A stretch of 49,843 nucleotides of DNA from Hydrogenophaga sp. (lineage in GTDB: Bacteria > Pseudomonadota > Gammaproteobacteria > Burkholderiales > Burkholderiaceae_C). Below the pieces are notes generated by a model. That model had not been told where the DNA came from. It saw only the letters and a program-made list of their open reading frames with translations, and made no database searches. Each line of letters begins with the position of its first letter. The stretch's first letter is position 1. Both the position numbers and the translations under genes were made by a program. The stretch is from positions 1 through 49,843 of the forward strand of contig NZ_JAHCKK010000026.1 of NCBI RefSeq assembly GCF_026125825.1. The letters are read 5' to 3'. This document shows, piece by piece, positions 25,484 to 36,575 of the stretch.

Positions 25484-27127
25484 ATGTTCCAAGGCCTGCC
25501 GCCCCTGGCGCCGTTTCGCCCCCGCCTGCTGAAAGACCTGCACGGCTACAACCGCGAGAAGTTCGCGCGCGACGTGGGTGCGGGCGCCACGGTGGGCATC
25601 GTGGCGCTGCCGCTGGCCATGGCCTTCGCGATCGCCAGCGGCCTCAAGCCCGAGGCCGGCCTGTGGACCGCGATCATTGCCGGCTTTCTGATTTCGGCAC
25701 TGGGCGGCACCTCGATGCAGATCGGTGGCCCGGCCGGCGCCTTCATCGTCATCGTCTACGGCATCGTCGAACGCTATGGCGTGGCCAACCTGCTGATCGC
25801 CACCGCCAGCGCCGGCGTGCTGCTGTTCCTGCTGGGCCTGTTTCGCCTCGGCACGCTGGTGCGCTACGTGCCCGTGAGCGTGGTGATTGGCTTCACCAAC
25901 GGCATCGCGGTGCTGATCGCGCTGTCGCAGGTGCGCGACCTGCTCGGGCTGGAGATCGCCAAGATGCCGGGCAGCTTCTTCGGCCAGATGAAGGCCCTGG
26001 CACAGCACATCGACAGCTTCAACCCCTTCGCGTTCGCGCTCGGCGGCCTGTGCGTGCTGGGCCTGTTTGTCTGGCCGCGCCTGTGGGCGGTGGACTTCCA
26101 GTTCCGCCGCCAGATCGAGAAACTGGACCGGGTCAGCGCGCTCAAGGCCACCTCGCGCCTGCCCGGGCCGGTGGTGGCCCTGGTCACGCTCACGCTGCTG
26201 GCCTGGGCCCTGAGCCTGCCGGTGGAAACCATCGGCACGCGCTTTGGCGGCATCCCGCGCGGCACGCCCGCCTTCGAACTGCCCGACTTCTCCTGGGAGA
26301 CGGTGCGCCTGCTGGTCACGCCCACGCTGACCATCGCGCTGCTGGGCGCCATCGAATCGCTGCTGTGCGCGCGCGTGGCCGACCAGCTGAGCGACGCGCC
26401 CAAGCACGACCCCAACCAGGAGCTGATGGCGCAAGGCATCGCCAACGCCGTGGTGCCCTTCTTCGGCGGCATGCCCGCCACCGGCACCATCGCGCGCACC
26501 GTGACCAACATCCGCTCCGGCGCCGCCTCGCCGGTGGCGGGCATGGTGCACGCCCTCACGCTGGCCGCCGTGGTGCTGGTGGCCGCGCCGCTGGCGTACC
26601 ACATCCCCTTGGCGGTGCTGGCCGGCGTGCTGCTGTTCGTGGCCTGGAACATGGGCGAGTGGCGAGAGTTCGGGCGCCTGAAGCAGTTCAGCAACCACTA
26701 CCGGCTGATGCTGCTGTCCACCTTCTTCGTCACCATCGTCTTCGACCTGACCGTGGCGGTCGAGCTTGGCCTGGTGCTGGCGGTGGTGCTGTTCGTGCGC
26801 CGCCAGAGCGAGATCTTCCGGGCCGAGCCGGTGGCGCGCACCGAACAACAGGCCACCTACAAGCTCTACGGCTCGCTGTTCTTCGGTGCCGTGGCCAAGA
26901 TCGATCCCATCGTCGCCGACGTGGAGCGCTCCCCCACGCCGCTCAATGTGATGCTCGACGCCAGTCAGATGATCTCGCTCGACACCACCGGCCTGGATGC
27001 GCTGGAACAGCTGCACAAGGCGGTGCACAAGCGCGGCGGCCACCTGGGCATGGTGGGCCTGCACGCCCAGCCACGTTCGCTGATCGAACGCTCAGGCTTC
27101 GCAGGGCGGCTGAGCACCTTTCAGTGA
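25484..27127 (+). CDS. SulP-family anion transporter with STAS domain
   Basis: 547 residues. The N-terminal membrane part has 10-12 hydrophobic helices including the family signature GATVGIVALPLAMAFAIASG. The core carries PFFGGMPATGTIARTVTNIRSG and a C-terminal cytoplasmic STAS domain (about 440-540) with MLDASQMISLDTTGLDALEQL. Members carry sulfate, bicarbonate or dicarboxylates; the substrate here cannot be told. The start at 25484 has no clear ribosome site. Confidence 0.9.
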   Translation: MFQGLPPLAPFRPRLLKDLHGYNREKFARDVGAGATVGIVALPLAMAFAIASGLKPEAGLWTAIIAGFLISALGGTSMQIGGPAGAFIVIVYGIVERYGVANLLIATASAGVLLFLLGLFRLGTLVRYVPVSVVIGFTNGIAVLIALSQVRDLLGLEIAKMPGSFFGQMKALAQHIDSFNPFAFALGGLCVLGLFVWPRLWAVDFQFRRQIEKLDRVSALKATSRLPGPVVALVTLTLLAWALSLPVETIGTRFGGIPRGTPAFELPDFSWETVRLLVTPTLTIALLGAIESLLCARVADQLSDAPKHDPNQELMAQGIANAVVPFFGGMPATGTIARTVTNIRSGAASPVAGMVHALTLAAVVLVAAPLAYHIPLAVLAGVLLFVAWNMGEWREFGRLKQFSNHYRLMLLSTFFVTIVFDLTVAVELGLVLAVVLFVRRQSEIFRAEPVARTEQQATYKLYGSLFFGAVAKIDPIVADVERSPTPLNVMLDASQMISLDTTGLDALEQLHKAVHKRGGHLGMVGLHAQPRSLIERSGFAGRLSTFQ

Positions 27128-27186
27128 TGGCTGGGGGCGGCCCGGTAAAATCGGCCTATTTCCCTCCGCGCACCACCGAACCCACC

Positions 27187-27399
27187 ATGTCCATCTTCCG
27201 CCGCCCCGATTACCAGTCCGACACGACGCAGTTCATCGAGCAGCTCAAGGCCGGCAAGCCGGGGCTGGAGCAGTCGCAGCGCCAGGGCCGCGCCCTGCTC
27301 TGGGACAAGCAGATCGACCGCGAATTCCAGGCCAAGGCCGAAGCCGCCCGCGTGCCCCAGCAGCCCTACGTCTACCAGACCGGCTCCGACCACGCCTGA
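27187..27399 (+). CDS. DUF3460 family small protein
   Basis: 70 residues beginning MSIFRRPDYQSDTTQFIEQLK and containing GRALLWDKQIDREFQAKAE and a tail PQQPYVYQT. These blocks define DUF3460, a betaproteobacterial family of unknown function. It is soluble, charged and probably helical. It stands 12 bp before scpA and likely shares its transcript; a TAAAAT hexamer at 27147 could be its -10. Confidence 0.85.
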   Translation: MSIFRRPDYQSDTTQFIEQLKAGKPGLEQSQRQGRALLWDKQIDREFQAKAEAARVPQQPYVYQTGSDHA

Positions 27400-27411
27400 T
27401 CAGGCCCCGGC

Positions 27412-28260
27412 ATGAGCGATCCGCACACGCTCAACGAGGCCCCGCAGGGCCTGGACGAGGTCCTGCCATCGGTGGTGGACCACGTCGCGCTGGCGCGGCT
27501 CTACGGCGAACCGCTGTTTGCCATGCCGCGCGACCTGTACATCCCGCCGGACGCGCTGCAAATCTTCCTGGAGGCCTTCGAGGGCCCGCTGGATCTGCTG
27601 CTCTACCTGATCCGCAAGCAGAACTTCAACATCCTCGACATTCCGATGGCGGCCGTGACCCGCCAGTACCTCACCTACGTCGATGAGATTCGCGCCAGCA
27701 ACCTGGAGCTGGCGGCCGAGTACCTGCTGATGGCGGCCATGCTGATCGAGATCAAGTCGCGCATGCTGCTGCCGCCCAAGAAGACGGCCGAGGGCGAGGA
27801 ACCCGAAGACCCGCGCGCCGAACTGGTGCGCCGCCTGCTCGAATACGAGCAGATGAAGCTCGCCGCCCACCGCCTGGCCGACAGCCCGCAATACGGCCGC
27901 GATTTCCTGCGTGCCCAGGTCTACGTGGAACAGGCCCTGGTGCCGCGCTTCCCCGATGTGAGCGCGATCGACCTGCAAAGCGCGTGGCGCGACATCCTCA
28001 AACGCGCCAGGCTCGTGCAGCACCACAAGATCAGCCGCGAGGAGCTCTCCGTGCGCGAGCACATGAGCATCGTGTTGCGCCATTTGCAGGGCCGCAAGTT
28101 CGTCGAGTTCGGTGAGCTGTTCGATCCGTCGCAAGGCTCGCCAGTGCTGGTGGTCACCTTCATCGCCATGCTCGAACTCGCCAAAGAGACGCTCATCGAG
28201 TTGACCCAGGCCGAGGCCTTCGCCCCCATCTACGTCCGGCTCGCCTACACCCCTGCATGA
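27412..28260 (+). CDS. scpA: Segregation and condensation protein A
   Basis: 282 residues, kleisin subunit of the SMC-ScpAB condensin. The conserved core is [24 protein letters not shown] at about 55-78 (read with a short gap), then [20 protein letters not shown]. The C-terminal winged-helix region ends in [19 protein letters not shown]. No scpB follows in the window; the next gene is nadB. The start at ATG 27412 overlaps no other gene, and AGGCCCCGGC upstream is a weak ribosome site. Confidence 0.93.
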   Translation: MSDPHTLNEAPQGLDEVLPSVVDHVALARLYGEPLFAMPRDLYIPPDALQIFLEAFEGPLDLLLYLIRKQNFNILDIPMAAVTRQYLTYVDEIRASNLELAAEYLLMAAMLIEIKSRMLLPPKKTAEGEEPEDPRAELVRRLLEYEQMKLAAHRLADSPQYGRDFLRAQVYVEQALVPRFPDVSAIDLQSAWRDILKRARLVQHHKISREELSVREHMSIVLRHLQGRKFVEFGELFDPSQGSPVLVVTFIAMLELAKETLIELTQAEAFAPIYVRLAYTPA

Positions 28261-28262
28261 GC

Positions 28263-28328
28263 ACCCCACGCTGCGCCGCTGCGCGGGTCGGCCACCTTGG
28301 GAGCGGCCCGGCGTCGGCCCTGTCCCTC
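28263..28328 (-). repeat. Possible degenerate copy of the dispersed repeat
   Basis: The scpA-nadB gap contains CCCCACGCTGCGCCGCTGCG and GGCCACCTTGGGAGCGGCC. It shares the hairpin-plus-CCCC layout with the other copies but has diverged, so membership is uncertain. Confidence 0.3.
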
Positions 28329-28345
28329 TTCATCCTCTCAACGCC

Positions 28346-29944
28346 ATGACTGATCCACACCGCTTCGACGTCCTCATCATCGGCAGCGGCCTGGCCGGTC
28401 TCACCGCCGCGCTGCACCTGGCCAAGACCCATCGCGTGGCGGTGATCACCAAGCGAGCGCTCAGCGACGGCTCGAGCAATTGGGCGCAAGGCGGCATTGC
28501 CGCCGTGCTGGCCGAGGGGGACAGCGTGGCCTCGCACGTGGAAGACACCCTGGTCGCCGGCGCCGGTCTGTGTGACCTGGAGGCCACGCAGTTCACCGTG
28601 GAGAATGCACCGGCCGCGATCGCCTGGCTGCAGGAACTCGGCGTGCCCTTCTCACTGGAAGACGGCGAGCTGCACCTGACCCGGGAGGGCGGCCACAGCC
28701 ACCGCCGCATCGTGCACGCGGCCGACGCCACCGGCGCGGCCGTGCAGGCCACGCTGATCGAGCGCGTGCGCGGCACGCCCGAGATCCGGCTGTTCGAGAA
28801 CCACATGTTGGTGGACCTCATCACCGACCGCCGCCAGCCGGGCGCCAATGCCCAGCCGCGCTGCTTCGGCGCCTACGTGCTCGACACTGAGCGCGACGAA
28901 GTCCTGACCTTCAGCGCCACACACACCGTGCTGGCCACGGGCGGGGCGGGCAAGGTCTACCTGTACACCACCAACCCCGACACCGCGACCGGTGACGGCA
29001 TCGCCGCCGCCTGGCGCGCCGGGTGCCGGGCAGGCAATATGGAGTTCATCCAGTTCCACCCGACCTGCCTGTACCACCCGCATGCCAAGAGCTTTCTCAT
29101 CACCGAGGCGGTGCGCGGCGAAGGCGGCCACCTCAAGCTGCCGCCCCACCTGGGCAGCCACCGCTTCATGCCCGACCACGACCCCCGCGCCGAGCTCGCC
29201 CCGCGCGACGTGGTGGCGCGCGCGATCGATTTCGAAATGAAGAAGCACGGGCTGGACTGCGTGTACCTCGACATCTCGCACCAGCCACCCGAGTTCCTGC
29301 GCGAGCACTTCCCCAATATCCTGGCGCGCTGCGCCGAACTGGGCATCGACATCACGCGCGAGCCCATACCGGTGGTGCCGGCCGCGCACTACACCTGCGG
29401 CGGCGTGGTGACCGATCTGGCGGGCCACACCGACATCGCCGGCCTCTACGCGGTGGGCGAAACAACCTGCACCGGCCTGCACGGCGCCAACCGCCTGGCC
29501 AGCAACTCCCTGGTGGAATGCATGGTGTTCGCGCAGGGCGCGGTCAACGCGATTCGCAACGCGCCCAGCGCGCCCGCCGCACCCACCACGCCGCTGTGGG
29601 ACGACAGCCGCGTGACCGACGCGGACGAGCAGGTGGTGATCTCGCACAACTGGGACGAGCTGCGCCGCTTCATGTGGGATTACGTGGGCATCGTGCGCAC
29701 CAACAAGCGCCTGGAACGAGCGGCGCACCGCATCGCGCTGCTGCAGAGCGAGATCCAGGAGTTCTATTCGCAGTTCCACGTCACGCGCGACCTGCTGGAG
29801 TTGCGCAACCTGGTGCAGGTGGCCGACCTGATCGTGACATCGGCCCAGTTGCGGCACGAAAGCCGCGGCCTGCACTTCAGCCGCGATTACCCCGGGCTGC
29901 TGCCCGAGGCGAAACCGACGATCTTGGTACCGCCCGCGCGCTGA
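28346..29944 (+). CDS. nadB: L-aspartate oxidase
   Basis: 532 residues, a flavoprotein that oxidises aspartate to iminoaspartate, the first step of de novo NAD synthesis. The FAD-binding motif [14 protein letters not shown] is at about 12-25. [12 protein letters not shown], the active-site region [14 protein letters not shown] and the C-terminal [21 protein letters not shown] are all present. The product is used by NadA, encoded convergently just downstream. No clear ribosome site is visible. Confidence 0.96.
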   Translation: MTDPHRFDVLIIGSGLAGLTAALHLAKTHRVAVITKRALSDGSSNWAQGGIAAVLAEGDSVASHVEDTLVAGAGLCDLEATQFTVENAPAAIAWLQELGVPFSLEDGELHLTREGGHSHRRIVHAADATGAAVQATLIERVRGTPEIRLFENHMLVDLITDRRQPGANAQPRCFGAYVLDTERDEVLTFSATHTVLATGGAGKVYLYTTNPDTATGDGIAAAWRAGCRAGNMEFIQFHPTCLYHPHAKSFLITEAVRGEGGHLKLPPHLGSHRFMPDHDPRAELAPRDVVARAIDFEMKKHGLDCVYLDISHQPPEFLREHFPNILARCAELGIDITREPIPVVPAAHYTCGGVVTDLAGHTDIAGLYAVGETTCTGLHGANRLASNSLVECMVFAQGAVNAIRNAPSAPAAPTTPLWDDSRVTDADEQVVISHNWDELRRFMWDYVGIVRTNKRLERAAHRIALLQSEIQEFYSQFHVTRDLLELRNLVQVADLIVTSAQLRHESRGLHFSRDYPGLLPEAKPTILVPPAR

Positions 29945-30008
29945 AGCGCCCCAAGGGAGGCGATGCCTGCGGCCTGGCCAAGCCAGCTCCGCGGCATCCT
30001 GGGTCACG
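29943..30008 (-). repeat. Dispersed intergenic repeat, copy D
   Basis: Fills the gap between the convergent nadB and nadA stops. Its reverse complement (ATGCCGCGGAGCTGGCTTGG and on) matches copy C closely, including CTTGGCCAGGCCGC. In this convergent setting it may serve as a bidirectional terminator. Confidence 0.65.
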
Positions 30009-30015
30009 ACACTCG

Positions 30016-31125
30016 CTATGCCGCGCCGATGTTGGGCACCAGCGCGCCAGGGTTCTGGCCATTGCGCTGCGCGGCCGTGAAGGCGAGCATGCGGTCGATC
30101 GGCCGACGCGCCAGCGGGATCAGCGCCGGGTCGACGTGGATCTCGTTGAGGCCCTTTTCGAGAATCTGCGCGACGCCCGCCAGGCCGTTCATCGCCATCC
30201 AGGGGCAGTGTGCGCAGCTCTTGCAGGTGGCGCTGTTGCCGGCGGTCGGTGCCTCGATGAACACCTTGCCCGGGTTCTGCTGGCGCAGCATGTGCATCAT
30301 GCCGTTGTCGGTGGCGACGATGAACTCCGGCGCATCCAGCGTTCGCGCGGCCTTCAGGATCGCCGAGGTCGAGCCCACGGCATCGGCCAGCGCGATCACG
30401 TCGGCCGGGCTTTCCGGGTGCACCAGCACCTTGGCCCTGGGGTGCTCCTTCTTGAGCGCCTCGAGCTCGAAGGCCTTGAACTCGTCATGCACGATGCACG
30501 AGCCGGTCCACATCACCATGTCGGCGCCGGTCTCGCGCTGGATGTAGGCGCCCAGGTGCTTGTCGGGCGCCCACAGGATCTTGTGGCCCTTGTCCTTGAG
30601 GGCCTGCACGATGTCGAGCGCGCAGCTGGAGGTGACCAGCCAGTCCGAACGCGCCTTCACGGCCGCACTGGTGTTGGCGTAGACCACCACGGTGCGGTCG
30701 GGATGGGCGTCACAGAAGGTATTGAATTCATCGATCGGACACCCCAGGTCGAGCGAGCAGTTCGCGTCGAGGTCCGGCATGAGCACGGTCTTCTCGGGGC
30801 TCAGGATCTTGGCCGTCTCGCCCATGAAGCGCACGCCCGAGACCACCAGCGTGGTCGCGGCGTGGTCGCGCCCGAAACGCGCCATCTCCAGCGAATCGCT
30901 GACGATGCCGCCGGTCTCGATGGCGAGGTCCTGCAGGTCGGGGTGCACGTAGTAGTGCGACACCATGACCGCGTTGCGCTCCTTGAGCAGCTGGCGGATG
31001 CGCTCCTTGAGCGCAGCGCGCTGCCTGGGGCCGGGCTCGACCGGCACGCGCGCCCAGGCATGCTGCGTGGGGCAGGCCGGCTGTTCGTATTCCACGTCGA
31101 TGACGGAAGAGTCTGCGGTATTCAT
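30016..31125 (-). CDS. nadA: Quinolinate synthase
   Basis: 369 residues. It condenses iminoaspartate with dihydroxyacetone phosphate to quinolinate using a [4Fe-4S] cluster. Recognisable blocks are [41 protein letters not shown], the Lys-rich substrate loop and the Cys-rich [15 protein letters not shown] near residue 310. The start lies 29 bp after the nadC stop; the two form a nadC-nadA operon convergent with nadB. Confidence 0.96.
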   Translation of the reverse strand: MNTADSSVIDVEYEQPACPTQHAWARVPVEPGPRQRAALKERIRQLLKERNAVMVSHYYVHPDLQDLAIETGGIVSDSLEMARFGRDHAATTLVVSGVRFMGETAKILSPEKTVLMPDLDANCSLDLGCPIDEFNTFCDAHPDRTVVVYANTSAAVKARSDWLVTSSCALDIVQALKDKGHKILWAPDKHLGAYIQRETGADMVMWTGSCIVHDEFKAFELEALKKEHPRAKVLVHPESPADVIALADAVGSTSAILKAARTLDAPEFIVATDNGMMHMLRQQNPGKVFIEAPTAGNSATCKSCAHCPWMAMNGLAGVAQILEKGLNEIHVDPALIPLARRPIDRMLAFTAAQRNGQNPGALVPNIGAA

Positions 31126-31154
31126 GGGGTCGTTGTGTCTGGGAGTTCCGCGCT

Positions 31155-32018
31155 TCAGAGCGTCTGGAAGCGCATGGAAAAATCGGTGGCCTTGACGTCC
31201 TTGGTGAGGGCGCCGACAGAGATGCGGTCAACCCCGGTTTCTGCAAGGGCCCGCACGGTGTCCAGGTTCACACCACCGGAGATTTCAAGCACCGCGCGGC
31301 CCGCGTTGAGCCGCACCGCCGCGTGGAGCGTGGGGATGTCCATGTTGTCGAGCAGGACCATGGTGGCGCCGCAGGCCAGGGCCTCTTCGAGCTGGGCCAG
31401 GGTCTCGACCTCGATCTCGACGAAACGCGCCTCGGGCGCGGTCTCGCGCACACGCTGCAGCACCTGCGCCACGCCGCCGGCCGCGGCGATGTGGTTTTCC
31501 TTGATCAGCACCGCGTCGTACAGGCCGATGCGGTGGTTCACGCCGCCGCCGGTCTTGACCGCGTACTTCTGGGCCAGGCGCAGGCCTGGCAGCGTCTTGC
31601 GCGTGTCCACGATCTGCGCGCGCGTGCCGGCCACCGTGTCGACAAAGGTGGCGGTCTTGGTGGCCACGGCCGAGAGCAGCTGCAGGAAATTGAGTGCGGT
31701 GCGCTCGGCGGTGAGCAGCGATTGCGCGCGGCCTTGGATGGAGAGCACGGTCTGGTCGGCAGCGCAGCGCTGGCCTTCGCCGACGTGCCAGGTCAAGGTG
31801 GCCTCGGGGTCGAGCGCGTGCACGGCGGCCTCCACCCAGGGCGTGCCGCAGATCACGGCCGCTTCGCGCGCCAGAATGCGGGCCTGCGCGGGACGCTGCG
31901 CGTCCACCAACGCGGCGGTCAGGTCACCGGTGCCCACGTCTTCGGCCAGCGCCTGCGCCACATCGCGCCGGGCCAGCTCCTGCACGTCGGCCAGGGTGAA
32001 TTCAGAGAGGTGTTTCAT
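31155..32018 (-). CDS. nadC: Nicotinate-nucleotide pyrophosphorylase (carboxylating)
   Basis: 287 residues from ATG 32018 ([12 protein letters not shown]); a TTG three codons earlier is less likely. It transfers ribose phosphate to quinolinate with loss of CO2. Family marks are [10 protein letters not shown], the [22 protein letters not shown] segment with substrate-binding Arg/Lys/His residues (read with a short gap), NRIGL-type helix [15 protein letters not shown] and the C-terminal [17 protein letters not shown]. First gene of nadC-nadA, completing the three-gene NAD set with nadB. Confidence 0.96.
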   Translation of the reverse strand: MKHLSEFTLADVQELARRDVAQALAEDVGTGDLTAALVDAQRPAQARILAREAAVICGTPWVEAAVHALDPEATLTWHVGEGQRCAADQTVLSIQGRAQSLLTAERTALNFLQLLSAVATKTATFVDTVAGTRAQIVDTRKTLPGLRLAQKYAVKTGGGVNHRIGLYDAVLIKENHIAAAGGVAQVLQRVRETAPEARFVEIEVETLAQLEEALACGATMVLLDNMDIPTLHAAVRLNAGRAVLEISGGVNLDTVRALAETGVDRISVGALTKDVKATDFSMRFQTL

Positions 32019-32090
32019 GGGGCGCAAGCATAGCGGTTTGGTCTATAGTGCCCGATTCTCACCCACCCCCAACCCCTGCGGGAATTCCAG

Positions 32091-32978
32091 ATGAGCACCC
32101 CCACAACCCCCACGCCCATGGCCACCCCCTACGGCACCCTGCCCGCGGCCTCGCCCCTGCCCCAGCGCAAACCGGTGAGCCTGCCGCGGTTGAGTGAGCT
32201 GCGCGAGCGCGGCGAAAAGATCACCATGCTCACCGCCTACGACGCGACCTTCGCCGCCGTGGCCGACGCCGCCGGCGTGGAGTGCATCCTGGTCGGTGAT
32301 TCGCTGGGCATGGTGTGCCAGGGCCTGCCCAGCACGGCGGGGGTGACGCTGGAGACCATGGCCTACCACGTGGAGAGCGTGGCTCGCGGCCTGCGCCGCG
32401 TGCAGGGCACGGCCTGGCTGCTCGGTGACCTGCCGTTCGGCAGCTACCACGAGTCCAAGGAGCAGGCCATGCGCAGCGCGGCGCAGCTGGTGCACGCGGG
32501 TGCCCACATGATCAAGCTCGAAGGCGGCGGCTGGACCGCCGATACCGTGCGCTTTCTCGTGGAACGCGGCATCCCTGTGTGCGCCCACCTGGGCCTGACC
32601 CCGCAGACCGTGCACGCCCTGGGCGGCTACCGCGTGCAGGGCCGTGGCGACGCGGCCGCACTCACGCTCAAGCGCCACGCGCTGGAGCTGCAAGACGCCG
32701 GCGCCACCATGCTGGTGCTCGAGATGGTGCCGGCCGCGCTGTCGGCCGAGATCACCGGCCAGCTGCCGCATTGCCACACCATCGGCATCGGTGCGGGCAA
32801 GGGCACGGCAGGCCAGGTGCTGGTGATGCACGACATGCTCGGCGTGAACCTGGGCAAGAACCCGAAGTTTGTGCGCAACTTCATGGAAGGCGCCAGCAGC
32901 GTGCGCGATGCCATGGCCGCCTACGTGGCCGCCGTGAAGGACGGCAGTTTCCCCGACGACAGCCTGCACGCCTGGTAA
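32091..32978 (+). CDS. panB: 3-methyl-2-oxobutanoate hydroxymethyltransferase
   Basis: 295 residues. It adds a hydroxymethyl group to ketoisovalerate in pantothenate synthesis. Metal and substrate motifs are present: [32 protein letters not shown], and [18 protein letters not shown] with an Asp-Met-Leu-Gly tail. The first 35 residues are a Pro/Thr-rich extension and Met10 is an alternative start. A panC gene follows 15 bp later. Confidence 0.96.
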   Translation: MSTPTTPTPMATPYGTLPAASPLPQRKPVSLPRLSELRERGEKITMLTAYDATFAAVADAAGVECILVGDSLGMVCQGLPSTAGVTLETMAYHVESVARGLRRVQGTAWLLGDLPFGSYHESKEQAMRSAAQLVHAGAHMIKLEGGGWTADTVRFLVERGIPVCAHLGLTPQTVHALGGYRVQGRGDAAALTLKRHALELQDAGATMLVLEMVPAALSAEITGQLPHCHTIGIGAGKGTAGQVLVMHDMLGVNLGKNPKFVRNFMEGASSVRDAMAAYVAAVKDGSFPDDSLHAW

Positions 32979-33845
<867 letters not shown>

Positions 33846-33861
33846 GCTTCGGAGGTTCGCC

Positions 33862-34113
33862 ATGCTGCAACTGCGCCCCAACTGCGAATGCTGCAACCGG
33901 GACCTGCCCAACGAAAGCACCGAGGCGCGCATCTGCACCTTTGAATGCACGTTCTGCAGCGACTGCGCGGACACCCGGCTGAACCACACCTGCCCCAACT
34001 GTGGCGGCGAATTGGTGCGCCGCCCGCGCCGACCGGCCGCGGCACTGGCGCGCCATCCGGCCTCGACCGAGCGCGTGCTCCAACCCGAAGGCTGCGCGCC
34101 GGCGGCCGCCTAG
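33862..34113 (+). CDS. DUF1272 zinc-ribbon-like protein
   Basis: 83 residues starting [16 protein letters not shown], preceded by a good GGAGG ribosome site. CECC, CTFC-x2-C and CPNC provide three pairs of cysteines in a RING/zinc-ribbon-like pattern typical of DUF1272. The function is unknown. It is the last gene after panB-panC, and its TAG stop overlaps the convergent gpsA stop by two bases. Confidence 0.85.
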   Translation: MLQLRPNCECCNRDLPNESTEARICTFECTFCSDCADTRLNHTCPNCGGELVRRPRRPAAALARHPASTERVLQPEGCAPAAA

Positions 34114-35126
34114 AGGCCTTCTTCTTTCGGGTCGCGCCCCATGAGCGCGGCCACGGCCTGCGCTGGCTTCAGACGGCCCTCGATCAAGGCCACCACGCCC
34201 TCGCTGATCGGCATGTCCACGCCGAGCAGGCGCGCGCGCTGCACCGCGGTGCGCGCGCTGTACACGCCTTCGGCCACGTGGCCCAGCGAATCCACCGCCT
34301 GCTGAAGGCTCATGCCCTGCGCCAGCAACTGGCCGACCCGGCGGTTGCGCGAGAGGTCGCCGGTGGCGGTGAGAACCAGATCGCCCAGGCCCGACAGGCC
34401 CATGAATGTCTCGGCTCGTGCGCCCAGGGCCAGCCCCAGGCGCGTCATTTCAGCCAGGCCACGCGTGATCAACGCGGCGCGCGCGTTCAGACCCAGCTCC
34501 AGGCCATCGCACAGGCCGGTGGCGATGGCCAGCAGGTTTTTCACCGCGCCGCCCACTTCGACGCCCACGATGTCCTCGTTGGCATACACGCGCAGCGTGG
34601 GACTGTGGAACGCGGCAACCAGCACGTCGCGCACGCTGGCGTGTTCGCTCGCCGCCACCAGCGCGGTCGGCTGGCCCCGCGCCACTTCCTGCGCGAAGCT
34701 CGGACCGCTGAGCACCCCGGCCTTGAGCCGCGGCGCCACCTGGGCACGCACCTCATGGCCCAACAGGCCAACGCCCCCTTCGCGCGGTGCCTCGAAGCCT
34801 TTGCACAGCCAGGCCACGGGCGCAGGATGCGAGGCCAGCGCCTCCAACATGCCGCGCAGGCCCGACATGGGCGTGGCGATGATCAGCAGGTCGGCACCGG
34901 CCAGCATCTTCGAGGCGGCATCGAGCCGACCGTCCTCGATGCCCATCGACGGTGGCAAGGCCACACCCGGCAGGTAGCGCCGGTTCTCGCGCCGCGTGCG
35001 CATCTCATCGGCCTGCTGCGCGTCGCGCGCCCACAGCGTCACCTGGCGGAACTCGCCGCCTTGGGCGGCCGCGCCGACGGCCAGCGCGGTGCCCCAGGCG
35101 CCCGCTCCGAGCACGACGATGTTCAT
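34110..35126 (-). CDS. gpsA: Glycerol-3-phosphate dehydrogenase [NAD(P)+]
   Basis: 338 residues. It reduces dihydroxyacetone phosphate to glycerol-3-phosphate for phospholipid synthesis. The Rossmann motif GAGAWGTAL is at residues 7-15, and [17 protein letters not shown] and the catalytic lysine region [14 protein letters not shown] are present. ATG 35126 is used; the frame upstream belongs to the shadow of secB. Fourth gene of yibN-grxC-secB-gpsA, the order also seen in E. coli. Confidence 0.96.
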   Translation of the reverse strand: MNIVVLGAGAWGTALAVGAAAQGGEFRQVTLWARDAQQADEMRTRRENRRYLPGVALPPSMGIEDGRLDAASKMLAGADLLIIATPMSGLRGMLEALASHPAPVAWLCKGFEAPREGGVGLLGHEVRAQVAPRLKAGVLSGPSFAQEVARGQPTALVAASEHASVRDVLVAAFHSPTLRVYANEDIVGVEVGGAVKNLLAIATGLCDGLELGLNARAALITRGLAEMTRLGLALGARAETFMGLSGLGDLVLTATGDLSRNRRVGQLLAQGMSLQQAVDSLGHVAEGVYSARTAVQRARLLGVDMPISEGVVALIEGRLKPAQAVAALMGRDPKEEGL

Positions 35127-35145
35127 GGGTCCCCCGCGAGAGGAC

Positions 35146-35604
35146 TTACTGCGTGACGATGCGCGGCGCGTCGTCGGCGGCTTGCGCCTGCTGTTGCTCG
35201 TACATGGCCTGGAAATTGATTTCGGCCAGGTGCACCGGCGGGAAGCCGCCGCGCTGGACGATGTCGGCCACGTTGCTGCGCAGGTAGGGGTAGACGATCT
35301 GCGGGCAGGCAATGCCCATGATCGGGCCCATCTGGTCCTGCGGCAGGTTGCGGATTTCGAAGATGCCTGCCTGTTTGGCCTCGACCAGGAACACGGTCTT
35401 GTCCTTGATCTTGGTGGTCACCGTGGCGGTGACGCAGACCTCGTACACCCCGTCGGCCACGGGGCTGGCTTCCACGCCCAGCTGGATGTCCACCGTGGGC
35501 TGTTCCTGTTCCAGCAGGATGGCCGGGGAATTGGGTTGCTCCAGGGACGCTTCCTTGAGGTAGACGCGCTGGATCTGGAAGATGGGGTCCTGGTTTTCTG
35601 CCAT
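35146..35604 (-). CDS. secB: Protein-export chaperone SecB
   Basis: 152 residues from [15 protein letters not shown]. SecB tetramers keep preproteins unfolded and hand them to SecA. The conserved [44 protein letters not shown] and [11 protein letters not shown] are all seen. ATG 35604 is chosen because the extra 12 residues upstream lack a ribosome site. It lies 19 bp before gpsA. Confidence 0.97.
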   Translation of the reverse strand: MAENQDPIFQIQRVYLKEASLEQPNSPAILLEQEQPTVDIQLGVEASPVADGVYEVCVTATVTTKIKDKTVFLVEAKQAGIFEIRNLPQDQMGPIMGIACPQIVYPYLRSNVADIVQRGGFPPVHLAEINFQAMYEQQQAQAADDAPRIVTQ

Positions 35605-35630
35605 GGTGGTGTCTCGAAAGAATCGGAGAG

Positions 35631-35671
35631 GAAAAAACAAACCCGCCGGGGATCGAAGTCCCTGCGGCGGG
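35631..35671 (-). terminator. Terminator or attenuator between grxC and secB
   Basis: On the minus strand CCCGCCG and CGGCGGG pair at the base, with a second GGGA/TCCC stem inside, followed by TTTGTTTTTT. It follows grxC by about 45 bp and ends only about 30 bp before the secB start. Confidence 0.75.
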
Positions 35672-35714
35672 CACTGTCCGGGATTATGTCAGCCCGGCAA
35701 GGCAGCGAACGGGA

Positions 35715-35972
35715 TCAAGCCTGCAGCATCGGCACGAGGCCGCCACGCCCATCGAGCGCATGGAGGTCGTCGCAGCCGCCCACATGGGTGTCCCCGATGA
35801 AGATCTGGGGCACGCTGGTGCGCCCGGTAAGCTGCGTCATCTGGGCGCGCAGTTCAGGCTTGCCATCCACGTACACCTCCTCGAGGTCGGAGACGCCTCG
35901 TCGGTCGAGCAGGGCCCGGGCCCGGCTGCAATAAGGGCAGTACGCACTGGTGAACATCTTGACCTTGGCCAT
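35715..35972 (-). CDS. grxC: Glutaredoxin 3
   Basis: 85 residues. The redox-active C12-P-Y-C15 follows MFTSAYCPYC, with a TSVPQIFIG cis-proline segment and GGCDDLHAL for glutathione binding. It reduces disulfides with glutathione in the cytoplasm. Second gene of yibN-grxC-secB-gpsA, 41 bp after yibN. Confidence 0.95.
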   Translation of the reverse strand: MAKVKMFTSAYCPYCSRARALLDRRGVSDLEEVYVDGKPELRAQMTQLTGRTSVPQIFIGDTHVGGCDDLHALDGRGGLVPMLQA

Positions 35973-36013
35973 GCGGAACTCCTGTCAAACCGGATGAAAA
36001 CAGGGCCAGATGA

Positions 36014-36424
36014 TCAGGCTTTTTCCACCGGCAGGTTGGCCGTGCGCCAGGCACCCATGCCGCCGGTCAGGGCATGGGCATGCTCGTAACCCAGCTTGCG
36101 GGCGATGGCCACGCCCTTGTTGGCGTTCGCGCCATTGGCGCACACGAAAATCAGCGGGAGCGCCTTGTTCTTGACCGTGGTCGGCAGCTTGGCCTCCAGC
36201 TCGGCCAGCGGCAGGTGCTTCGCGCCGATGACGTGACCGGACGCAAAACCCTCGGCGTCGCGCACGTCCACCACCACCGCCTTGTCACGGTTCATGAGCT
36301 GCACGGCTTCGGTCGTGTTGAGGGACCCCGCCCGACCACCCGCAGAGGCCAGCGGCCAGAGCAGGAAGGCCCCGGACGTGATGGCGACGGCAATCAGAAC
36401 CCAGTTTTCGATGAAGAAACTCAC
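36014..36424 (-). CDS. yibN: Membrane-anchored rhodanese-like protein (YibN type)
   Basis: 136 residues. One N-terminal transmembrane helix (about 5-27) precedes a rhodanese domain with VVDVRDAEGFASGHVIGA and an active-site loop FVCANGANANKG, where the Cys in VCANG is at the catalytic position. The start is GTG 36424 with an AAAGGTG ribosome site; no ATG exists before the helix. Its place ahead of grxC-secB-gpsA is the same as yibN in E. coli. The substrate is not known. Confidence 0.85.
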   Translation of the reverse strand: MSFFIENWVLIAVAITSGAFLLWPLASAGGRAGSLNTTEAVQLMNRDKAVVVDVRDAEGFASGHVIGAKHLPLAELEAKLPTTVKNKALPLIFVCANGANANKGVAIARKLGYEHAHALTGGMGAWRTANLPVEKA

Positions 36425-36575
36425 AGATACACCTTTCGAGTAAGCCCGGGATTTTAGAATGCTTGGCTGTGCCGCGCCGGCCCCGCTCCGGTGGCACGTC
36501 ACCCGACAGGCCGCATGGCCCGGCTTGTGATCTTCCGTCCGTCCCCATTTCCGATCTTCAACGCACGCCCTGCCC

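Noticed and set aside
27147-27152. Full sigma-70 promoter for the DUF3460-scpA unit
   Set aside because: TAAAAT is a fair -10, but no -35 lies at the right spacing and the motif falls just after the SulP gene end. It is mentioned only as a possibility under the gene.
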